NCBI RefSeq assembly: GCF_047948215.1
Contig: NC_134464.1
Coordinates: 34,409,020-34,473,019, forward strand
Direction: 5' to 3'
Source: Lycorma delicatula
Taxonomy: Eukaryota > Arthropoda > Insecta > Hemiptera > Fulgoridae
Length of the DNA: 64,000 bases
The notes below the pieces were generated by a model. The model did no database searches. It saw nothing but the letters and a program-made list of their open reading frames with translations, and was not told the origin of the DNA. Below, piece after piece: positions 1 through 11,614 of the stretch. The position numbers and the translations under genes are program-made. The stretch's first letter is position 1; the number at the start of each line of letters is the position of its first letter.

Positions 1-2018
1 GCAATATAGATAATAGTATAAATAATACAGAAGACCACTTAATAACAAATCCACTAATATTCGGGCTAAACTTCTCTGGAGAAACAAAGCGATTGATCCA
101 CTGACCAACAATGACTTTTATGTTTGCACAAAATTAACCGATTTTAATGATTTAGATACACCTTATCAGTTCTTTTCATACTTTTTTGATGTACAACTCT
201 TAAATTTGATTGCAGAAGAGATACATAAGTAATATGTACAAATTAAACTGAATAACCATTTATACTTTCTGTAATAACACTGCTAAAATTTATATGTATA
301 TTAATTATGATGCCAGTTGTTAAACTGGATAATACTGGAATGCTAATTTAGGTAATCAATTAATAATAGAAACAGTGGGTGTAAATAATTTTGAAGAAGT
401 GCAAAGATTTTTGCACTTCAATGAAAATTGTACCAAGAGGTCCTGATAGTTATGAAGGCTTTTCCATGTAAGACTTATTGCTGAATTTTTAAATGAAGGT
501 TTTAGAAGTGTACCTATTGAACCTAATCTTATGATCGATGAACAGATACGTGCAACAAAAGTTAAGCACTAAATTATGCAGTAAAATTGTATGAAACCCC
601 GTAAGTAGGGTTTCACATATAATTTTGAAATTTATTTTGGTCAAGAAAGTACCCAGATGCTACCTAATGAGCCCAATTTAAGCACATGTGCCAATTCTGT
701 AGTAAGATTAGTCAGAAGCATTCCAATTGGACAATACAGCAAAGTATATTTTGATAACTGGTATACTAAACCTCCTGTGCTGTTTTATCTACAAAAACGG
801 CAGATTCATGCCATTGGTACTTTTCAAAAGAATAGATTTCCTGGATTGAATTTCCCACAGAAAAAGATATGAAAATATCCTGTAGAGATGCATATTTTGA
901 AAACGTAACAGAAGTAGACAATGTAGATTGGTCATTTGTTACTTGGGTAGATAATAAAGTGGTGTCGGGGTAGCATCAGCCTTTGTAGGGAAGCGTCCGT
1001 TTGGTAAATGTAAGCTTAGAAACTATTATCTCATATTTTGACAAAAGGAAAAACATTTATGTAGAAATTCCTCGTTGACATTCTGTTGAGCAATCTCAGA
1101 TTTATGGGAGTAGTAAATTTATTAGACAATCTAGTTCGCAGCAGAATATATATGAAATCGAACAAAATTGTACTCCCATATTTTCTATCATCTTGTGGAT
1201 CTGACTTGTGCAAATGTATGGATTCTTTTTGGAAGAGTAAAGCCAGACAGTAAGATCATACAATCAAATTTAAAGAGGAAGTAGCAATAAAAATGTGCAA
1301 AATAGGAGAAAGAGATTGTTTTAAATATGGCCATCCAAATGCTATTGCTTTTGAAGAAGAAATTAAAGCAAAGTGAAAGAAAGGTCCAGCAATCATTGCA
1401 CTTCCTGAAGATGTTAGGCAAGATAAGGTTGAGCACTGGCCAAATTGATGCTTGGCTTTGCTGTAAATATCCAAATTTTTCTGACTACTCATAAAATAAA
1501 TAAATAAATGTGGGAACTGCTCCCTAAGTCTTAGTTTTAATATGGATAGAAATTTTTTTAAAAATCTTCATTGTCACTAACGCCCAAAATTCATCACATC
1601 ATCATTATTATGCTTTATCATTACTTGAAGTTATTTTTTGTAACATTTTTTTCTGCCCATTTGTAAATAGTAGTGTTCCTTAAATGTAAATAGTTAAGTG
1701 TGCTGTACAGAAAATCATTATTCTGTGCTTTTTAGGAGATACTGATCTAAATTTTTGTGTTGAAATATTATATATTTTATTATTTGTTGTTTACTAGTGT
1801 TATGTTGATTTCTTATATCACATCCTATGTACCATGTATTAAAAACAGAAATGTGGCTGTCTGCATGTTCATGCATATTTGAGTCAAACCATAAAATCAT
1901 TCCTCAAAACATTTGCAGTAGAAAAATAATTTTTTAAATATTATTTATATATTGTAGGTGTGTAATGGTTGTCAATAAAATTATTTTTTTAAATAAATAA
2001 AAATCATGCATATAAGGG
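1..2018 (+). mobile_element. piggyBac-type transposon, 5' end outside the window
   Basis: The element enters the window already inside its transposase region and ends at 2016-2018 with GGG followed by TTAA (2019-2022). That is the expected piggyBac terminus and target site. The transposase remains run on the plus strand to about 1492. A T- and A-rich 3' noncoding part with several AATAAA motifs (from about 1494) follows. The 5' terminus and the partner TTAA are not visible. The stop codons and frameshifts in the coding part mean it cannot be autonomous. Confidence 0.8.
61..1492 (+). pseudogene. piggyBac transposase (DDE_Tnp_1_7 type), decayed
   Basis: PiggyBac transposases cut and paste DNA at TTAA through a DDD catalytic core. 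Family-typical pieces occur in the right order but in changing frames. They are a TNNDFYV start near 109, NANLGNQL near 338 followed by the GVNNFEEVQRFLHF block (371-420), and IDEQIRATK near 536. A 71-codon open stretch follows at 657-872 containing VYFDNWYT, which is the catalytic-aspartate block. After that come WSFVTWVDNK near 930, DLTCANVWILFGR near 1200 and VRQDKVEHWP near 1411. The cysteine-rich C-terminal domain is reduced to a short ALLCCK-like trace. Many stops interrupt it. It is clearly dead and of recognisable family, with no sign of domestication. Confidence 0.8.
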
Positions 2019-2279
2019 TTAAGAAATTAAGTTCTGAAATTAATTTTGAATTCCTTGAACCAAAGATAGATATATTTCTGGACCAATTTTATCTGTATAT
2101 AATCCAAAGTTTAATTACTAGTCAAAAAAAAAAATTACCCTAGGTCCTTTTTACACTTGTCTGATTTAACTGACAGTTATTAATATTACAGATAAATTTA
2201 AGCCAGTTAATATTTCTGATAAAACAATTTCTCATTTAAAAGAAATCATATCTAAATCATTTTCCTCATGTTAATAGTA

Positions 2280-3225
2280 CATACCATAGTTTGCAGAAGT
2301 ACTTTGTTTCACAAGTACTTTGCTTCTTCTGGAGAACTCTTGGGTATAACATCACTGTTTTCTAGGAAATACTCTTGAAAAGTCTTTATATCTTAAACAG
2401 CATTATGGAAATTCATGATGTGGTCCTGAAGACTTTTCTGAACCCAGTCAATCTTGGCAAGTACAGTATTCCAGAACCAGAGAAGAACAGCAAACTCAAA
2501 TGTTAAAATCCGATGAAACAACCGAATTGCATCACTTCTTGTATCTGAATTTTCATCCTGATCATTGCAATATTTTCCAATAGTTCTAGTTTTATTCTAC
2601 CAAGTGTTCTAGTTTATAATGTATCAGTTTAACAGCTACTATTCTGGTACTCTGGGTTTCTGACTTTGACTTTGTTGATATACCAAGAGCAGTTTTTTCA
2701 GTCTCTCTCATTGAAGAGTTGACCATTAAAATAAACATAGGTAGCTTGAAATGTTCTGAAAAATGTCACACCTGCTAACTTCATGACTAACAGCATGAAT
2801 CCCAACCAAATTAAGTGTCTGATTATCACTATTAAAAAAATGTAACTTTTGAGTTAAGCGCAGCAAGTCTTTGTTGCACTCCTGATTTGTAGCTAGACAT
2901 TACAAATACATTGTTGTAACACTGTGATCGACAGTATTTGAAAGGTAATTTATCCTTCTCCAGTTGTAATATTTGCTGCTTGTTTTTTATGGGCTTGAAT
3001 GAATCCTAAGAAAGACTCATTCACAACTACAATTTGTTCTTCAAAGTTATATCTACATATCTAATGGTCTCAGATATTTGTTCTTAGTAAGCAGCATCAG
3101 GAGTTGAATCAAACATTATTCTATAGAATTTCGCTTTCTGGATATCATATACAAGTTTTTCTCTAACTGTAGATGCTCAAAGCTGGACTAACTCATTTTG
3201 TATGTCTGGTGAAAGCTAAGTATTT
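2280..3225 (-). pseudogene. hAT-type transposase (DUF4371 / ZMYM-like), decayed
   Basis: On the minus strand this reads as the N- to mid-part of the hAT transposase group that also gave rise to ZMYM and p52rIPK-like proteins. From high to low coordinates the pieces are TVREKLVYDIQKAKFY, then IMFDSTPDAA (the first catalytic Asp region), EQISETIRYVDI, LEKDKLPFKYCRSQCYNN, VMSSYKSGVQQRLAALN, DNQTLNLVGIHA and TRSDAIRLFHRILTFEF. The last is DHIMNFHNAV and the DIKTF block near 2400. Stops and frame changes are frequent. The BED finger and the C-terminal dimerisation region are not seen, so this is an internal fragment. Its neighbours are a piggyBac end and a mariner end, so it is part of a transposon cluster. 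Confidence 0.75.
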
Positions 3226-3650
3226 ATCTAGTGGTCTCGGATGTTTTTGACCCCCTGCTAGGGCTTTAACTTCCGGGCAAGGTGACTGAGAATTTTGTTT
3301 AAATTCGCAAATTCTTTACTTTGGGCATTCTTTTAATTTTTTCTGTTGCGCTCAACTGATAATATTTCTTTATTGAATATTTTTAAAACAATAGAAATAT
3401 GAAATTAATAACCGATCAAGTTCCAACGTTATTTATGTTGCTTAATTGTTTTTTATATTATGAATATTCGAATTAGTATAATTTTAAATTTATCACATAC
3501 ATAAAAACTTACGATTATATGAACTTTATATTTAAGCGAATGAAAACGGAAATGACATCGGAAGTGCACTTATGAGGGGACTTTATATAAAATCAATTTG
3601 TCGGCCCCAGATGCTGCGCCCGGGAAAAGATTTCCTTCCCTTGCCACCCC
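3226..3650. other. Unassigned AT-rich stretch with a short GC-rich end
   Basis: No open frame or repeat match that I can name. The 3590-3650 part is GC-richer and runs into the mariner fragment, so it may be transposon sequence I cannot classify. Confidence 0.3.
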
Positions 3651-3651
3651 C

Positions 3652-3995
3652 TTACATCATTGCATTCTGCTTCACAATAACGCCCGGCTTCACATAGCTC
3701 AAGTAACTCGAGAAACCATCTACAAATTTCTTAGGGATTACTTCCTGATCCCCGTACAATCCTGACTTTGCCCAATTGGATTTCCACTTGTTTGGTCCAC
3801 TAAAGGAGGCGCTACGTGGTAAAACATTAATGACGATGACGAGTGAAAAAATGTACTAAACTGACTCCTACTTCAAGACAAAGATTTCTGTGAAGCAGGT
3901 ATAAATATGGAGAGACAAAACAGGTTGTTGGAGATTATGTTGAAAGTGAAAAAAAATGTTGCATTGATTAAATAAACCGTTTTAGTACAAGAACA
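3652..3995 (+). pseudogene. mariner-type transposase, C-terminal fragment
   Basis: The plus strand shows the C-terminal catalytic part of a SETMAR-like mariner transposase in broken frames. It reads HNNARLHIAQVTRE near 3672, where the family has HDNARPH, so the second catalytic Asp is Asn. Then comes PYNPDFAQLDFHLFGPLKEALRG (3750-3815), which is the third-Asp block and the usual family sequence after it. The stretch continues to about 3990 with a frame that still reads roughly like the mariner C-terminus. The helix-turn-helix half is absent. Function is lost because of frameshifts and the Asp-to-Asn change. Confidence 0.7.
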
Positions 3996-4105
3996 ATTTG
4001 CGTTTATTTATTATGAAAACCTGATAATTATGAAAACAAATATAACTAAAATTATGATATTTTAGGAAAGGCGGCCAACTGCACAATAGTAATTTTTCTC
4101 CTTTC

Positions 4106-4107
<2 letters not shown>

Positions 4108-4141
<34 letters not shown>
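4108..4141. repeat. (TA)n microsatellite
   Basis: An uninterrupted TA dinucleotide run of about 33 bases. No gene is attached to it. Confidence 0.95.
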
Positions 4142-4148
<7 letters not shown>

Positions 4149-4610
4149 TATGAAATTACTATTTTGAAAAGTGCGATTTCGTATGTTAAATAAGTTTTAA
4201 GGGCTCATTTATTTCAATTAACTTTTAGATCTAATTTATTGTTTAGTAAAGAAATACTGAATAGACTTTACTGAAAAACCGAAAATAAAAGTAATTTTAT
4301 CATTATTTCTAATACTTTTATGTACGTAATTTTAATCGGAATTAAAATTATACGATCATCGCTAGCACCATCATATCTACACGGACGAAAAGTTACGTGT
4401 TTAAATAATACAAAATAAATTTACTGACATTTATTTTCTTAACGTTTTAGTAAATTATTTAGTTCTTTTCTGTTATGCGCCCCGTTCACTTTTTTTAAGT
4501 GTTACTTATGAATTGTTTTTCCACATGTTCACGGAGTGCGGAATCTACAACCTTCCTCCAACACAAGACTAGCACATTTCCATACGGAAACTGCGAGTTT
4601 ATAGTAAAGC
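4142..4610. other. AT-rich spacer, nothing recognised
   Basis: No coding signal, repeat end or structured site seen between the microsatellite and SINE A1. Confidence 0.4.
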
Positions 4611-4623
4611 AGGCCAATTTTTT

Positions 4624-4773
4624 TCTCCGTGGCGCGAGTGGTAGCGTCTCGGCCTTTCATCCGGAGGTTCCGGGTTTGAATCCCGGTCAGGCATGGCATT
4701 TTCGCACGTTACTTGTCATTCATTTCATCCTCTGAAGCAATACTTAACGGTGGTCCCGGAAGTTAAAAAAAAA
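4624..4773 (+). mobile_element. SINE family A, copy 1 (tRNA-derived)
   Basis: A tRNA-like head carries an A-box (TGGCGCGAGTGG, about 4630) and a B-box (GGGTTTGAATCCC, about 4671). A tRNA-unrelated body follows, with the tail block CATCCTCTGAAG at about 4727 and a final A-run. It is flanked by a near-perfect target-site duplication, AGGCCAATTTTT (4611-4622) and AGGCCAACTTTT (4774-4785). Head, poly(A) and duplication together identify a retroposed RNA polymerase III SINE. A real tRNA gene would fold as a complete cloverleaf and would not end in poly(A). Confidence 0.85.
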
Positions 4774-4785
4774 AGGCCAACTTTT

Positions 4786-5095
4786 AGCTCGTGTAGCCAT
4801 CTCACTCATAATAATGGTTTTACAGTTTACTGTTACACGGCAACTAACGAAAAATTACTTTTAACTTCATAAAAAATCATACAATAGTAGAATATTGACA
4901 AAATGCAAACTTTCATTTATCATTTTGCAACTAACTTTTCCAAAAGAAAACATCGTACCGAAAAATAGTACTTTGTAAGTACTTTTAAAAACTGTGCTTC
5001 CTACTTAACTGAGTAAATCTAACTTAAGCAATACTTCAAATACGGAAAAGTATTATGCAGACTTTTTGGTCGCCTACGTAATTACATGCTGCATG
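4786..5095. other. AT-rich spacer, nothing recognised
   Basis: No open frame or repeat signature that I can support. Confidence 0.4.
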
Positions 5096-5100
5096 AAAAA

Positions 5101-5460
5101 TTAGCTGAAATGTAACCGATGCCGCCATAAAAATTCACACTTATATAAGTCCAATAGCTCTCTGATTGAATTGGACCCATAAAGGTTTTTCCTTTTGACC
5201 CAAACCCAAAACGACTCATTCGTTTGAGTTTGTGCACCCGACATGCGATCGACGAAATTTTTCACGTAATTGACCGTCTGATGTCTAAATTTCATACCTG
5301 AAATACATTGTATATGCCTTATGCTTTCCACATATCCGACACGCTGTGGTGCCAGGCTCGATAAACTCCAGATTGACGTTCTCGGCAAACATCACCGAAT
5401 ACCCACTGTTGTGGTTATACACGGCTGACGTTATGTTTCCTTCGTCTGAAACACGAAGAT
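5101..5460 (-). pseudogene. Merlin (IS1016-like) transposase, C-terminal fragment
   Basis: Merlin elements encode an IS1016/ISXO2-type DDE transposase. On the minus strand a QWVFGDVCREN block (about 5420-5388) is followed by an open stretch of 95 codons at 5388-5101. That stretch contains HQTVNYVKNFVD, then SGAQTQTNESFW, where the family has HTQxxES(F/M)W, and near its end CEFLWRHRL, where the family has EFLWRRRF. These blocks are in the right order for the last third of the protein. The middle part with the second catalytic Asp is scrambled, and the N-terminus and TIRs are not visible. It sits between two copies of SINE A. Confidence 0.65.
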
Positions 5461-5653
5461 TCATCTACGTCTACGGTTTAGTTTACATCTCTTAATTTTC
5501 CTCTGATTCTTCAACAGCAAAACGGCGCAAACTTCGCGTAAATAATTTTTCCGATCAGTAATACTGTACAGACTCATATTTTACTAGTCGGCGCAAACTT
5601 TCGTCAGTCAGGAGTGTATAGAAAAGTACGTTTTAATCGATCAGACGTTGACT

Positions 5654-5821
5654 TTCTTTTTTTTTTGTTTAACCTCTGGGTCCGCAGTCAAGTAATTCTT
5701 TCCGCAGAGGATGAGATGAGTGTTTTGTAAAAATGCCATGCCTGACCGGGATTCGAAGCCAGGACGTCCGGGTGAAAGGCCGAGACGCTACCACTCGCGC
5801 CACGGAGGCCGGTGCAGACCG
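5654..5821 (-). mobile_element. SINE family A, copy 2
   Basis: Same family as the element at 4624 but inverted. The T-run (its poly-A) is at the low-coordinate end and the tRNA-like head at 5740-5815. The flanks are an exact 10-bp duplication, GACGTTGACT, at 5644-5653 and 5822-5831. The tail reads GAGGTTAAACA in its own sense, slightly longer than in copy 1. Confidence 0.88.
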
Positions 5822-5831
5822 GACGTTGACT

Positions 5832-6617
5832 ACGCACCAGCCATGTCCCCTTTCGTAAACCTACTTCGCAGTTACATTATCTCTTATGATATTTCCACCG
5901 GCCATATCTGTAAAAGATGACTGCATATCGTGCACGTTGCACACAACCGTCTCTTTACAGTTGACTGCACGACCTAACTCGATGAAAGACATCGCGACTA
6001 TCTATACAAGAATAAAATTGAAAAACATTAAGGAGATGAATGATGAAAATCGTTATATTACCGCCGAAGAAACATCGGCACACAATGACTTAACATTGTG
6101 TGCAATGTTAAGATCTATTTTGTAACTAATCTGTAAGCCAAACTGTTATTCGGATAACAGTTTTACAAAATTATTTATTTATGTACGATAATATTTAATC
6201 ATATGATATGATGATTTAAAATATATTCCATTGTAATTTTATATAAATCAGCGAGAAATAACAAAAAAAAACAAGGTGCGAGGCGCATAACAGAAAAAGA
6301 ATTCTCTAATTTTTACATAAATTATGCGTGTCTGAGCTGAAGGCTCATCGTCAAAAAATGATCAAGACGTTTGTCAGTTTGATAAACTCTTACTTAAACG
6401 CTTTTATTTATAAATACTCTCACGCTCTGGGGCATTATTAAATTATTTAAATTTTACCTAAAATTGATATTTTATTATTGTTAATGTTCAATCTATTTTA
6501 GAGCTACTTGTTTGAAAATCATTAGTGATAAATATAATTAAAAACAAAACAAGTAATTATAATATAAATACAAAATTAACACAATCGTTAATTTGCTGCT
6601 AAAGTAGAATATTTTAA
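5832..6617. other. Intergenic AT-rich DNA
   Basis: Only short frames without family resemblance. I see no repeat boundary until the hAT-like end near 6618. Confidence 0.4.
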
Positions 6618-7640
6618 TTCGGCGATTCTCAATCCTTTTAGCTTCACGATCCTCAAAAAGTAAAAAAAATATATATAATGAATATTTCGCGACCCCCAAC
6701 CTCAACCTAATAAAACCTAGATTAAACTATTTGGCTGGGTCTGTTTTCTAAATTGTGCGATGAAATGAGCGAAAAATTTCTTCTTTTCTATACTTATCGC
6801 GGGGAAAGTCTTATAATCCGTTTATTGGAATTGTGAGATGAATTAATAATATTTTTCCAGGATAAATAAAGGCCATTCTCAATGGTTTTACAGAATAATG
6901 GGTACATGCTGTTGTTGGCTTGCTTAGCTGATATATTTTCGCATTTAAACGAATTTGTTTTGTTGAATGTGAATTTATAAGGACATTATGAGACATTTTT
7001 ATTATGCTTTTATTAAAAAGCTTGATATCTGGATTATTTGCCTTCAAAACAAAAATTTTGACTTCCGAATATATTGAGAAAAATTCGAATTAAGAAGACA
7101 TTATTATTCATCACAGTTTGGATAGCATGAAGATGTATTTGCGTGCGCTAAAACTTCAGTTGGAGGAATATTTCCCGGAACAAAAAAATGAATTCTCGAA
7201 GAGATGGGTACTGAATCTATTTAGTGAAAACGTTGCAGCGCTAAGTTACCGGTTGCGATTCACGAACAGCTCGTCGAAATGTCTGACGATAAAAGGTTAC
7301 AATTACAATTCACGTCTGACGATTTAGATAAGTTTTGACTTGCTCATAGAAATGAATATGGAAATTCAGTCGCGGAAACATTGAAAATATTCCTTTGGCT
7401 ACGTCTTACCTCTGTGAAAAAGGCTTTTAAAACTATGGTTGCGCTTAAAACTAAATATAGAAATCGTCTTTTATTACTTGAAAACAATTTACTTTTGTGT
7501 GTTTCTAACGTAGATCCATTTATGGAGAAATTTTTAAATGAAAATCATACTATCATACTCGACTATCTCATTAATTTATTTTCTTTACATGTGCACATAT
7601 AAATGTAACTAAAATGTTTATAATAAATGATTTTTTTCTG
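6618..7640 (+). mobile_element. hAT-type element remnant (ZBED/FAM200-like)
   Basis: The left edge (about 6618) resembles the common hAT terminal region, GGCGATTCTCAATCC, followed by a GCGACCCCCAACC block at 6691. Broken transposase remains follow on the same strand. The right terminus is not clear, and I found no 8-bp duplication. The end at 7640 is an estimate. Confidence 0.5.
7090..7590 (+). pseudogene. hAT transposase C-terminal region, decayed
   Basis: Two open pieces (7118-7327 and 7381-7602, different frames) match the end of ZBED5/FAM200-like hAT transposases. The first has LKLQLEEYFPEQKNE, where the family has a YFPD/E block before the W-I-R-NPF segment. The second has KAFKTMVALKTKYRNRL followed by ENNLLLCVSNVDPFMEKF. 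This is the conserved dimerisation block that in family members reads ALKTKYRNRL...LRxxLSS. A deletion has removed the usual TTYLCExGFS segment between AFKT and ALKTKYRNRL. The product could not be active. Confidence 0.7.
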
Positions 7641-7884
7641 ATAAAATGATCTATATATATATATATATATGAAAATTATGTATCGAGAATAATACACCAA
7701 TGTATTACTTTTATAATAATTAGTATAACTGTACGAATCTGTTATTTCTTATGAAAATTTGTTTATTACTTTATGAAAAATGAATGAGGACATAACTCAA
7801 TATCTTTTACCGGGGCATTATACTAACATTAAATATATTTTAATCTGTTGAAATATATATATTTGAAGAAAGCCTGTCTAACCT

Positions 7885-8201
7885 TTCTTTTTCCTGTTTA
7901 GCCTCCCGTAACTACCGTTTAGATAATTCTTCAGAGGATGAATGAGGATGATATGTATGAGTGTAGATGAAGTGTAGTCTTGTACATTCTCAGTTCGACC
8001 GTTCCTGAGATGTGTGGTTAATTGAAACCCAACCACCAAAGAACACCGGTATCCACGATCTAGTATTCAAATCCATGTAAAAATAACTGGCTTTACTAGG
8101 ACTACTTTACTTTACTTTACTTTACTTGGCTGTAACTCTCGACTTCCAAATCAGCTGATTTGGGAAGACGCGTTAACCACTAGATGAACCCGGTGGGTTA
8201 T
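7885..8201 (-). mobile_element. SINE family B, copy 1 (tRNA-derived)
   Basis: The tRNA-like head lies at the high-coordinate end and in its own sense begins with an ACCGGGTTCATCTAGTGGTT A-box region. The body contains ACCGGTGTTCTTTGGTGGTT. The tail has CATCCTCTGAAG and ends in A-rich GGAAAAAGAAAG. The flanks are an exact 13-bp duplication, GCCTGTCTAACCT, at 7872-7884 and 8202-8214. A short CTTTA tandem repeat (about 8103-8127) has grown inside this copy near the B-box and is absent from the other two copies. Confidence 0.9.
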
Positions 8202-8272
8202 GCCTGTCTAACCTGGCTACATAATTCTCACCATTACGGCCGGCTGCCGCAGTATACTTTCGGTGGAGAATG

Positions 8273-8985
8273 GTACTTTTTCTTTTCTTCCCCTCCAAAA
8301 GTTTGCTAGTTTTTCACCTGGAAATATTGATATTAACAATAGTCAGATTGGAGAAATAATTCAATAACCCGATATAACCATTTATATTATTAAACTCCAA
8401 ATAGCAGGAAATATTGATAATATTAACAATAACTCAAAAGTTTGTTAGTCTTTTATCTGAAAATAACTCAAAATAGCAGGAGATATTTATACAAAAATAA
8501 CCAGGATGTAGAAATAACCGATAACACACTAACATGCTGTTTTATACCTGTCATTTTAAACATTCTCCATATTAACATATTTTACATATTAAAAATATAA
8601 GCATTATGTATAATTATAGATGTAAATTATAAATATAATCAACCAAACTTAACCTACGCTCGCTTCGTTTGCTGGCCTCGACTAATTAACACTTAATGTT
8701 TTGATTATTTAAATAATAAATAAACACGATAATTACTCAATTTATTATTTAAATACTCAAAATATTACTGTGTTAATTAGTGAAGGTTAGCGAGCGTAGG
8801 TTAAGTTTGGTTAAATTATATTTATAAAATAAATGGTTATAAAAATGGTAATATAATGGTTATATCGGGTTATTGGAAACTCTCTCCATCCTAGTTATTC
8901 TTAATATTAATATTTCCTGCTATTTAGAGTTATTTCCAGCTGAAAAACTTGCAAACTTTTGCGGGGGAGAGAAATTAAAAAGTAC
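8273..8985. repeat. Nested fold-back (MITE-like) element
   Basis: Two pairs of inverted arms share one centre. The outer arms are about 8273-8390 and 8838-8985; they share AAAAGTTTGC and AATAACCCGATATAACCAT. The inner arms are about 8629-8733 and 8740-8825; they share AACCAAACTTAACC and CGCTCGC. Between the outer and inner left arms a segment with AAATAGCAGGA is partly duplicated (8396-8510). There is no coding potential. The inner core resembles the core of the MITE at 54745-55396. I did not find a clear target duplication. Confidence 0.7.
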
Positions 8986-9114
8986 AGAGACTCAGACTTT
9001 GCGCCGACTTTCCCAGGTGCCCCACGAACAAAAACGTGGGGAAATTGTTATCACACGTGAGGCCGGTTGCCCTATGGCTAACGGATTTGATTCTTGGAGT
9101 AAGTTGTGAGTTCC

Positions 9115-9963
9115 GATTCACCTTTTACCTTTTTTTCCTCTCTGTATATTTTTTGGTACAATATGCAATCTCGATAGTTTGCCTGACGGTCGGATTGACA
9201 CAAAGCACAGGTTGGAGGAATTCTCCTGTCTTTCCTGGAATAATCAGCTGTTCGGTAACCACACCTTACACGGAAAGGGCCTAATACAATTGTTTTTGGT
9301 GTGCCCGCACTGTTGGCACCTCATGCACTACTTGAGGCCTGTCAGTTTCCGCGGTGTTTGGAATGACCTGCTGCAATTTGTAATGTATTTTAACTCGAAT
9401 ATATTTTTATTCTCCTGCGGCTCTAGGTTTATGGAAAATGTTGAAGTTGACTTTTTTGTTACTCAGTGGCGTGTATTTACTTTGACCCTCACTCTATGCC
9501 CGTGTCCATAGATTTCTTCCTGTTCATCTGCGGTGAGATCGAGTGATGCAGGTTCTAATCGCAACACGAAAGGCTCGTCGATCCTTTCTAGCGAAGATAT
9601 AAACTATTAATCTATGTCCTTGAACTACATTTATGTTTTTCTTGTACGCTTCAATACCTTTAGAAATTATTCTAAGTTGCTAACCTCCTACCAGTCGAAT
9701 GTTGTAATCTCCATTACCCACGACCGTTTCTATCAATTCGTGTAAACTAAGCGCATCATTTATCCCGTTTCACCACAATGGGTGGTAATTACACTGTGGT
9801 TATCGCTCGAATTTCCGGATAAATTTTTCGTTGTCATCTCAAATTAATTTTCTTTGTGTTATGCTTGGATTTCTATTCGATGACGTTAATGGAACACGCT
9901 TTTTTAACGATACCATATAATCAGACGTTACATCGTCGATCATACCAGCTGGTACAGAATCCA
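9115..9963 (-). pseudogene. LINE ORF1 (Jockey-like gag with zinc knuckles), decayed
   Basis: ORF1 of Jockey-type non-LTR elements encodes an RNA-binding, gag-like protein. On the minus strand a start at 9963-9961 reads MDSVPAGMIDDVTS. Then come KGIEAYKK and IYIFARKDRRAFRVAIR-like blocks (near 9650-9560), the DLTADEQEEIYG helix (about 9545), and an ENKNIFELKYITNC block (near 9405). The zinc-knuckle region CMRCQQCGHTKNNC (about 9325) and a second cysteine cluster, LCQSDRQANYRDC (about 9195), follow. The order matches the PRE_C2HC/zinc-knuckle ORF1 layout. Several frameshifts and stops are present. No ORF2 follows, because the fold-back element lies downstream at 8985. Confidence 0.72.
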
Positions 9964-10179
9964 TCCTAACTTCGAGGTTAGTTGGACTGATTCCCTAATG
10001 TAATTAAAATAACTTTGAATATAATTAATTATAACTTTCAATTAATTGTTAGTTACCTCTTATCAAAACACAAAAATAACACGCAATAATCCCGCACAAA
10101 GCAATAACACACAATTCTATTTTAAAAATTCACCTAAAATAAACACATTTTATTCTGTCAATAACAGCTGATTAATGAC

Positions 10180-11565
10180 TTAATAAGTATGAATTTATTA
10201 CATATATTTATTATACAAATCTTAAGTAGAAATTCATAAAAAGAGTAAACTACGAGCTGGAAGAATTCATCCTTCTTGTATTATCCATGGAAATGGAAGA
10301 GGGTATTTCTTTTTTATTTATGTAATTACTTAACATTTAATCTATATTGCTAATATTTTCTGATAAAGAAATGTAAATGAATAATATTAATGTTTTTTTT
10401 TTCAATTTTTATTAATAAATATAATAATTTTTAAAATACTATAAAGAAAAATTCAGCTTATTAACAAAATTAAACGTAATTTATTTAATTATAAAAATAA
10501 TTTTCCAACATTTTTCTAGATATTTTTTCACCAAACTAAGGGAAACTCTTCTGGAACTCAGCCATTCATCACTTCTGTTTGCTTTTAACATTTGTATCGC
10601 ATTTACAACCAAAAACGGTGTTTGATTTTTATAAAAATTTCCGTGAGATTGTTTGACGTTAGATGAAACTGTAATTTTCCATAAAATTTTCTTTCAAATT
10701 GATCATAGCTATTTCTCTTAGATGTGGATGATGATAAATGCGATGAAGGGTAAACTTCTCTAACCTAGCCGCAGTATTTCTTTCATCCGCTCTCGGCATA
10801 GTCTACATCTGACTATTTCCTGCAGCACTAATCTCTCTATAAGCGGTTACGCCTTTGATATTCCCCTCTTTCATATTTTACTCCATCTTTAAGGATAAAA
10901 TTTGTCTCTGGGACGTTTTACTACTACTATACGGCATATTTATCTTACTTTTAGTCATTACATTATTAAGTGTAATGAGAAAAAGTGAATTATCAAAATT
11001 TCGTATAATCGTTATCTTTTAAATTGATTTTCGAGAGAGCGATTTTTATTGTTCTTTCAGAAACACAGAATTTAGAAAATAAAGAATACGAAAAAAATGT
11101 CTATGATATACCGGAAATATCATTTCAATATTTATTAGTCAGTGATGCTAAATGTACGTGGAAATAATGAAAACTGTGAAAAAGCGTATGTTTCAGACAA
11201 ATGTCAAATTATATTTTTGATTTCCTGAGATTTTTATTCGTAATTCTTTATTATATTTAAAAAATACTTATTTTAAATGTAAAATCCTTTATTAAAATAT
11301 TGTGTGGAAGTTAATGAAATCAAATGTAGGGCTAACTTCATGTAAACTGGCCAACTTTATGTAAACTTTGTTCGCAAACTCCTCAGGAACTATTTGACCA
11401 AATGTTTTTAAAATTTGCATGAATTTTTTATCAAAAGGTGCACAATTCAAGTTTGGTATTTCTAGAAATATTGATTGTAGAGTTATATTTACTTTTTTTA
11501 AGTAATCGATTCGAAAATAAGTTTTTAGGTCGTTGAACTCGGTTTTTCAATTTTTTTATCGAATT

Positions 11566-11614
<49 letters not shown>

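Noticed and set aside
4630..4700. Possible tRNA gene (A- and B-boxes)
   Set aside because: Target duplications, a poly(A) end and five related inserts show that it is a SINE head, not a functional tRNA gene.
9179..9511. 110-codon plus-strand open frame
   Set aside because: It is antisense to the LINE ORF1 remains, which show ordered family motifs on the minus strand.
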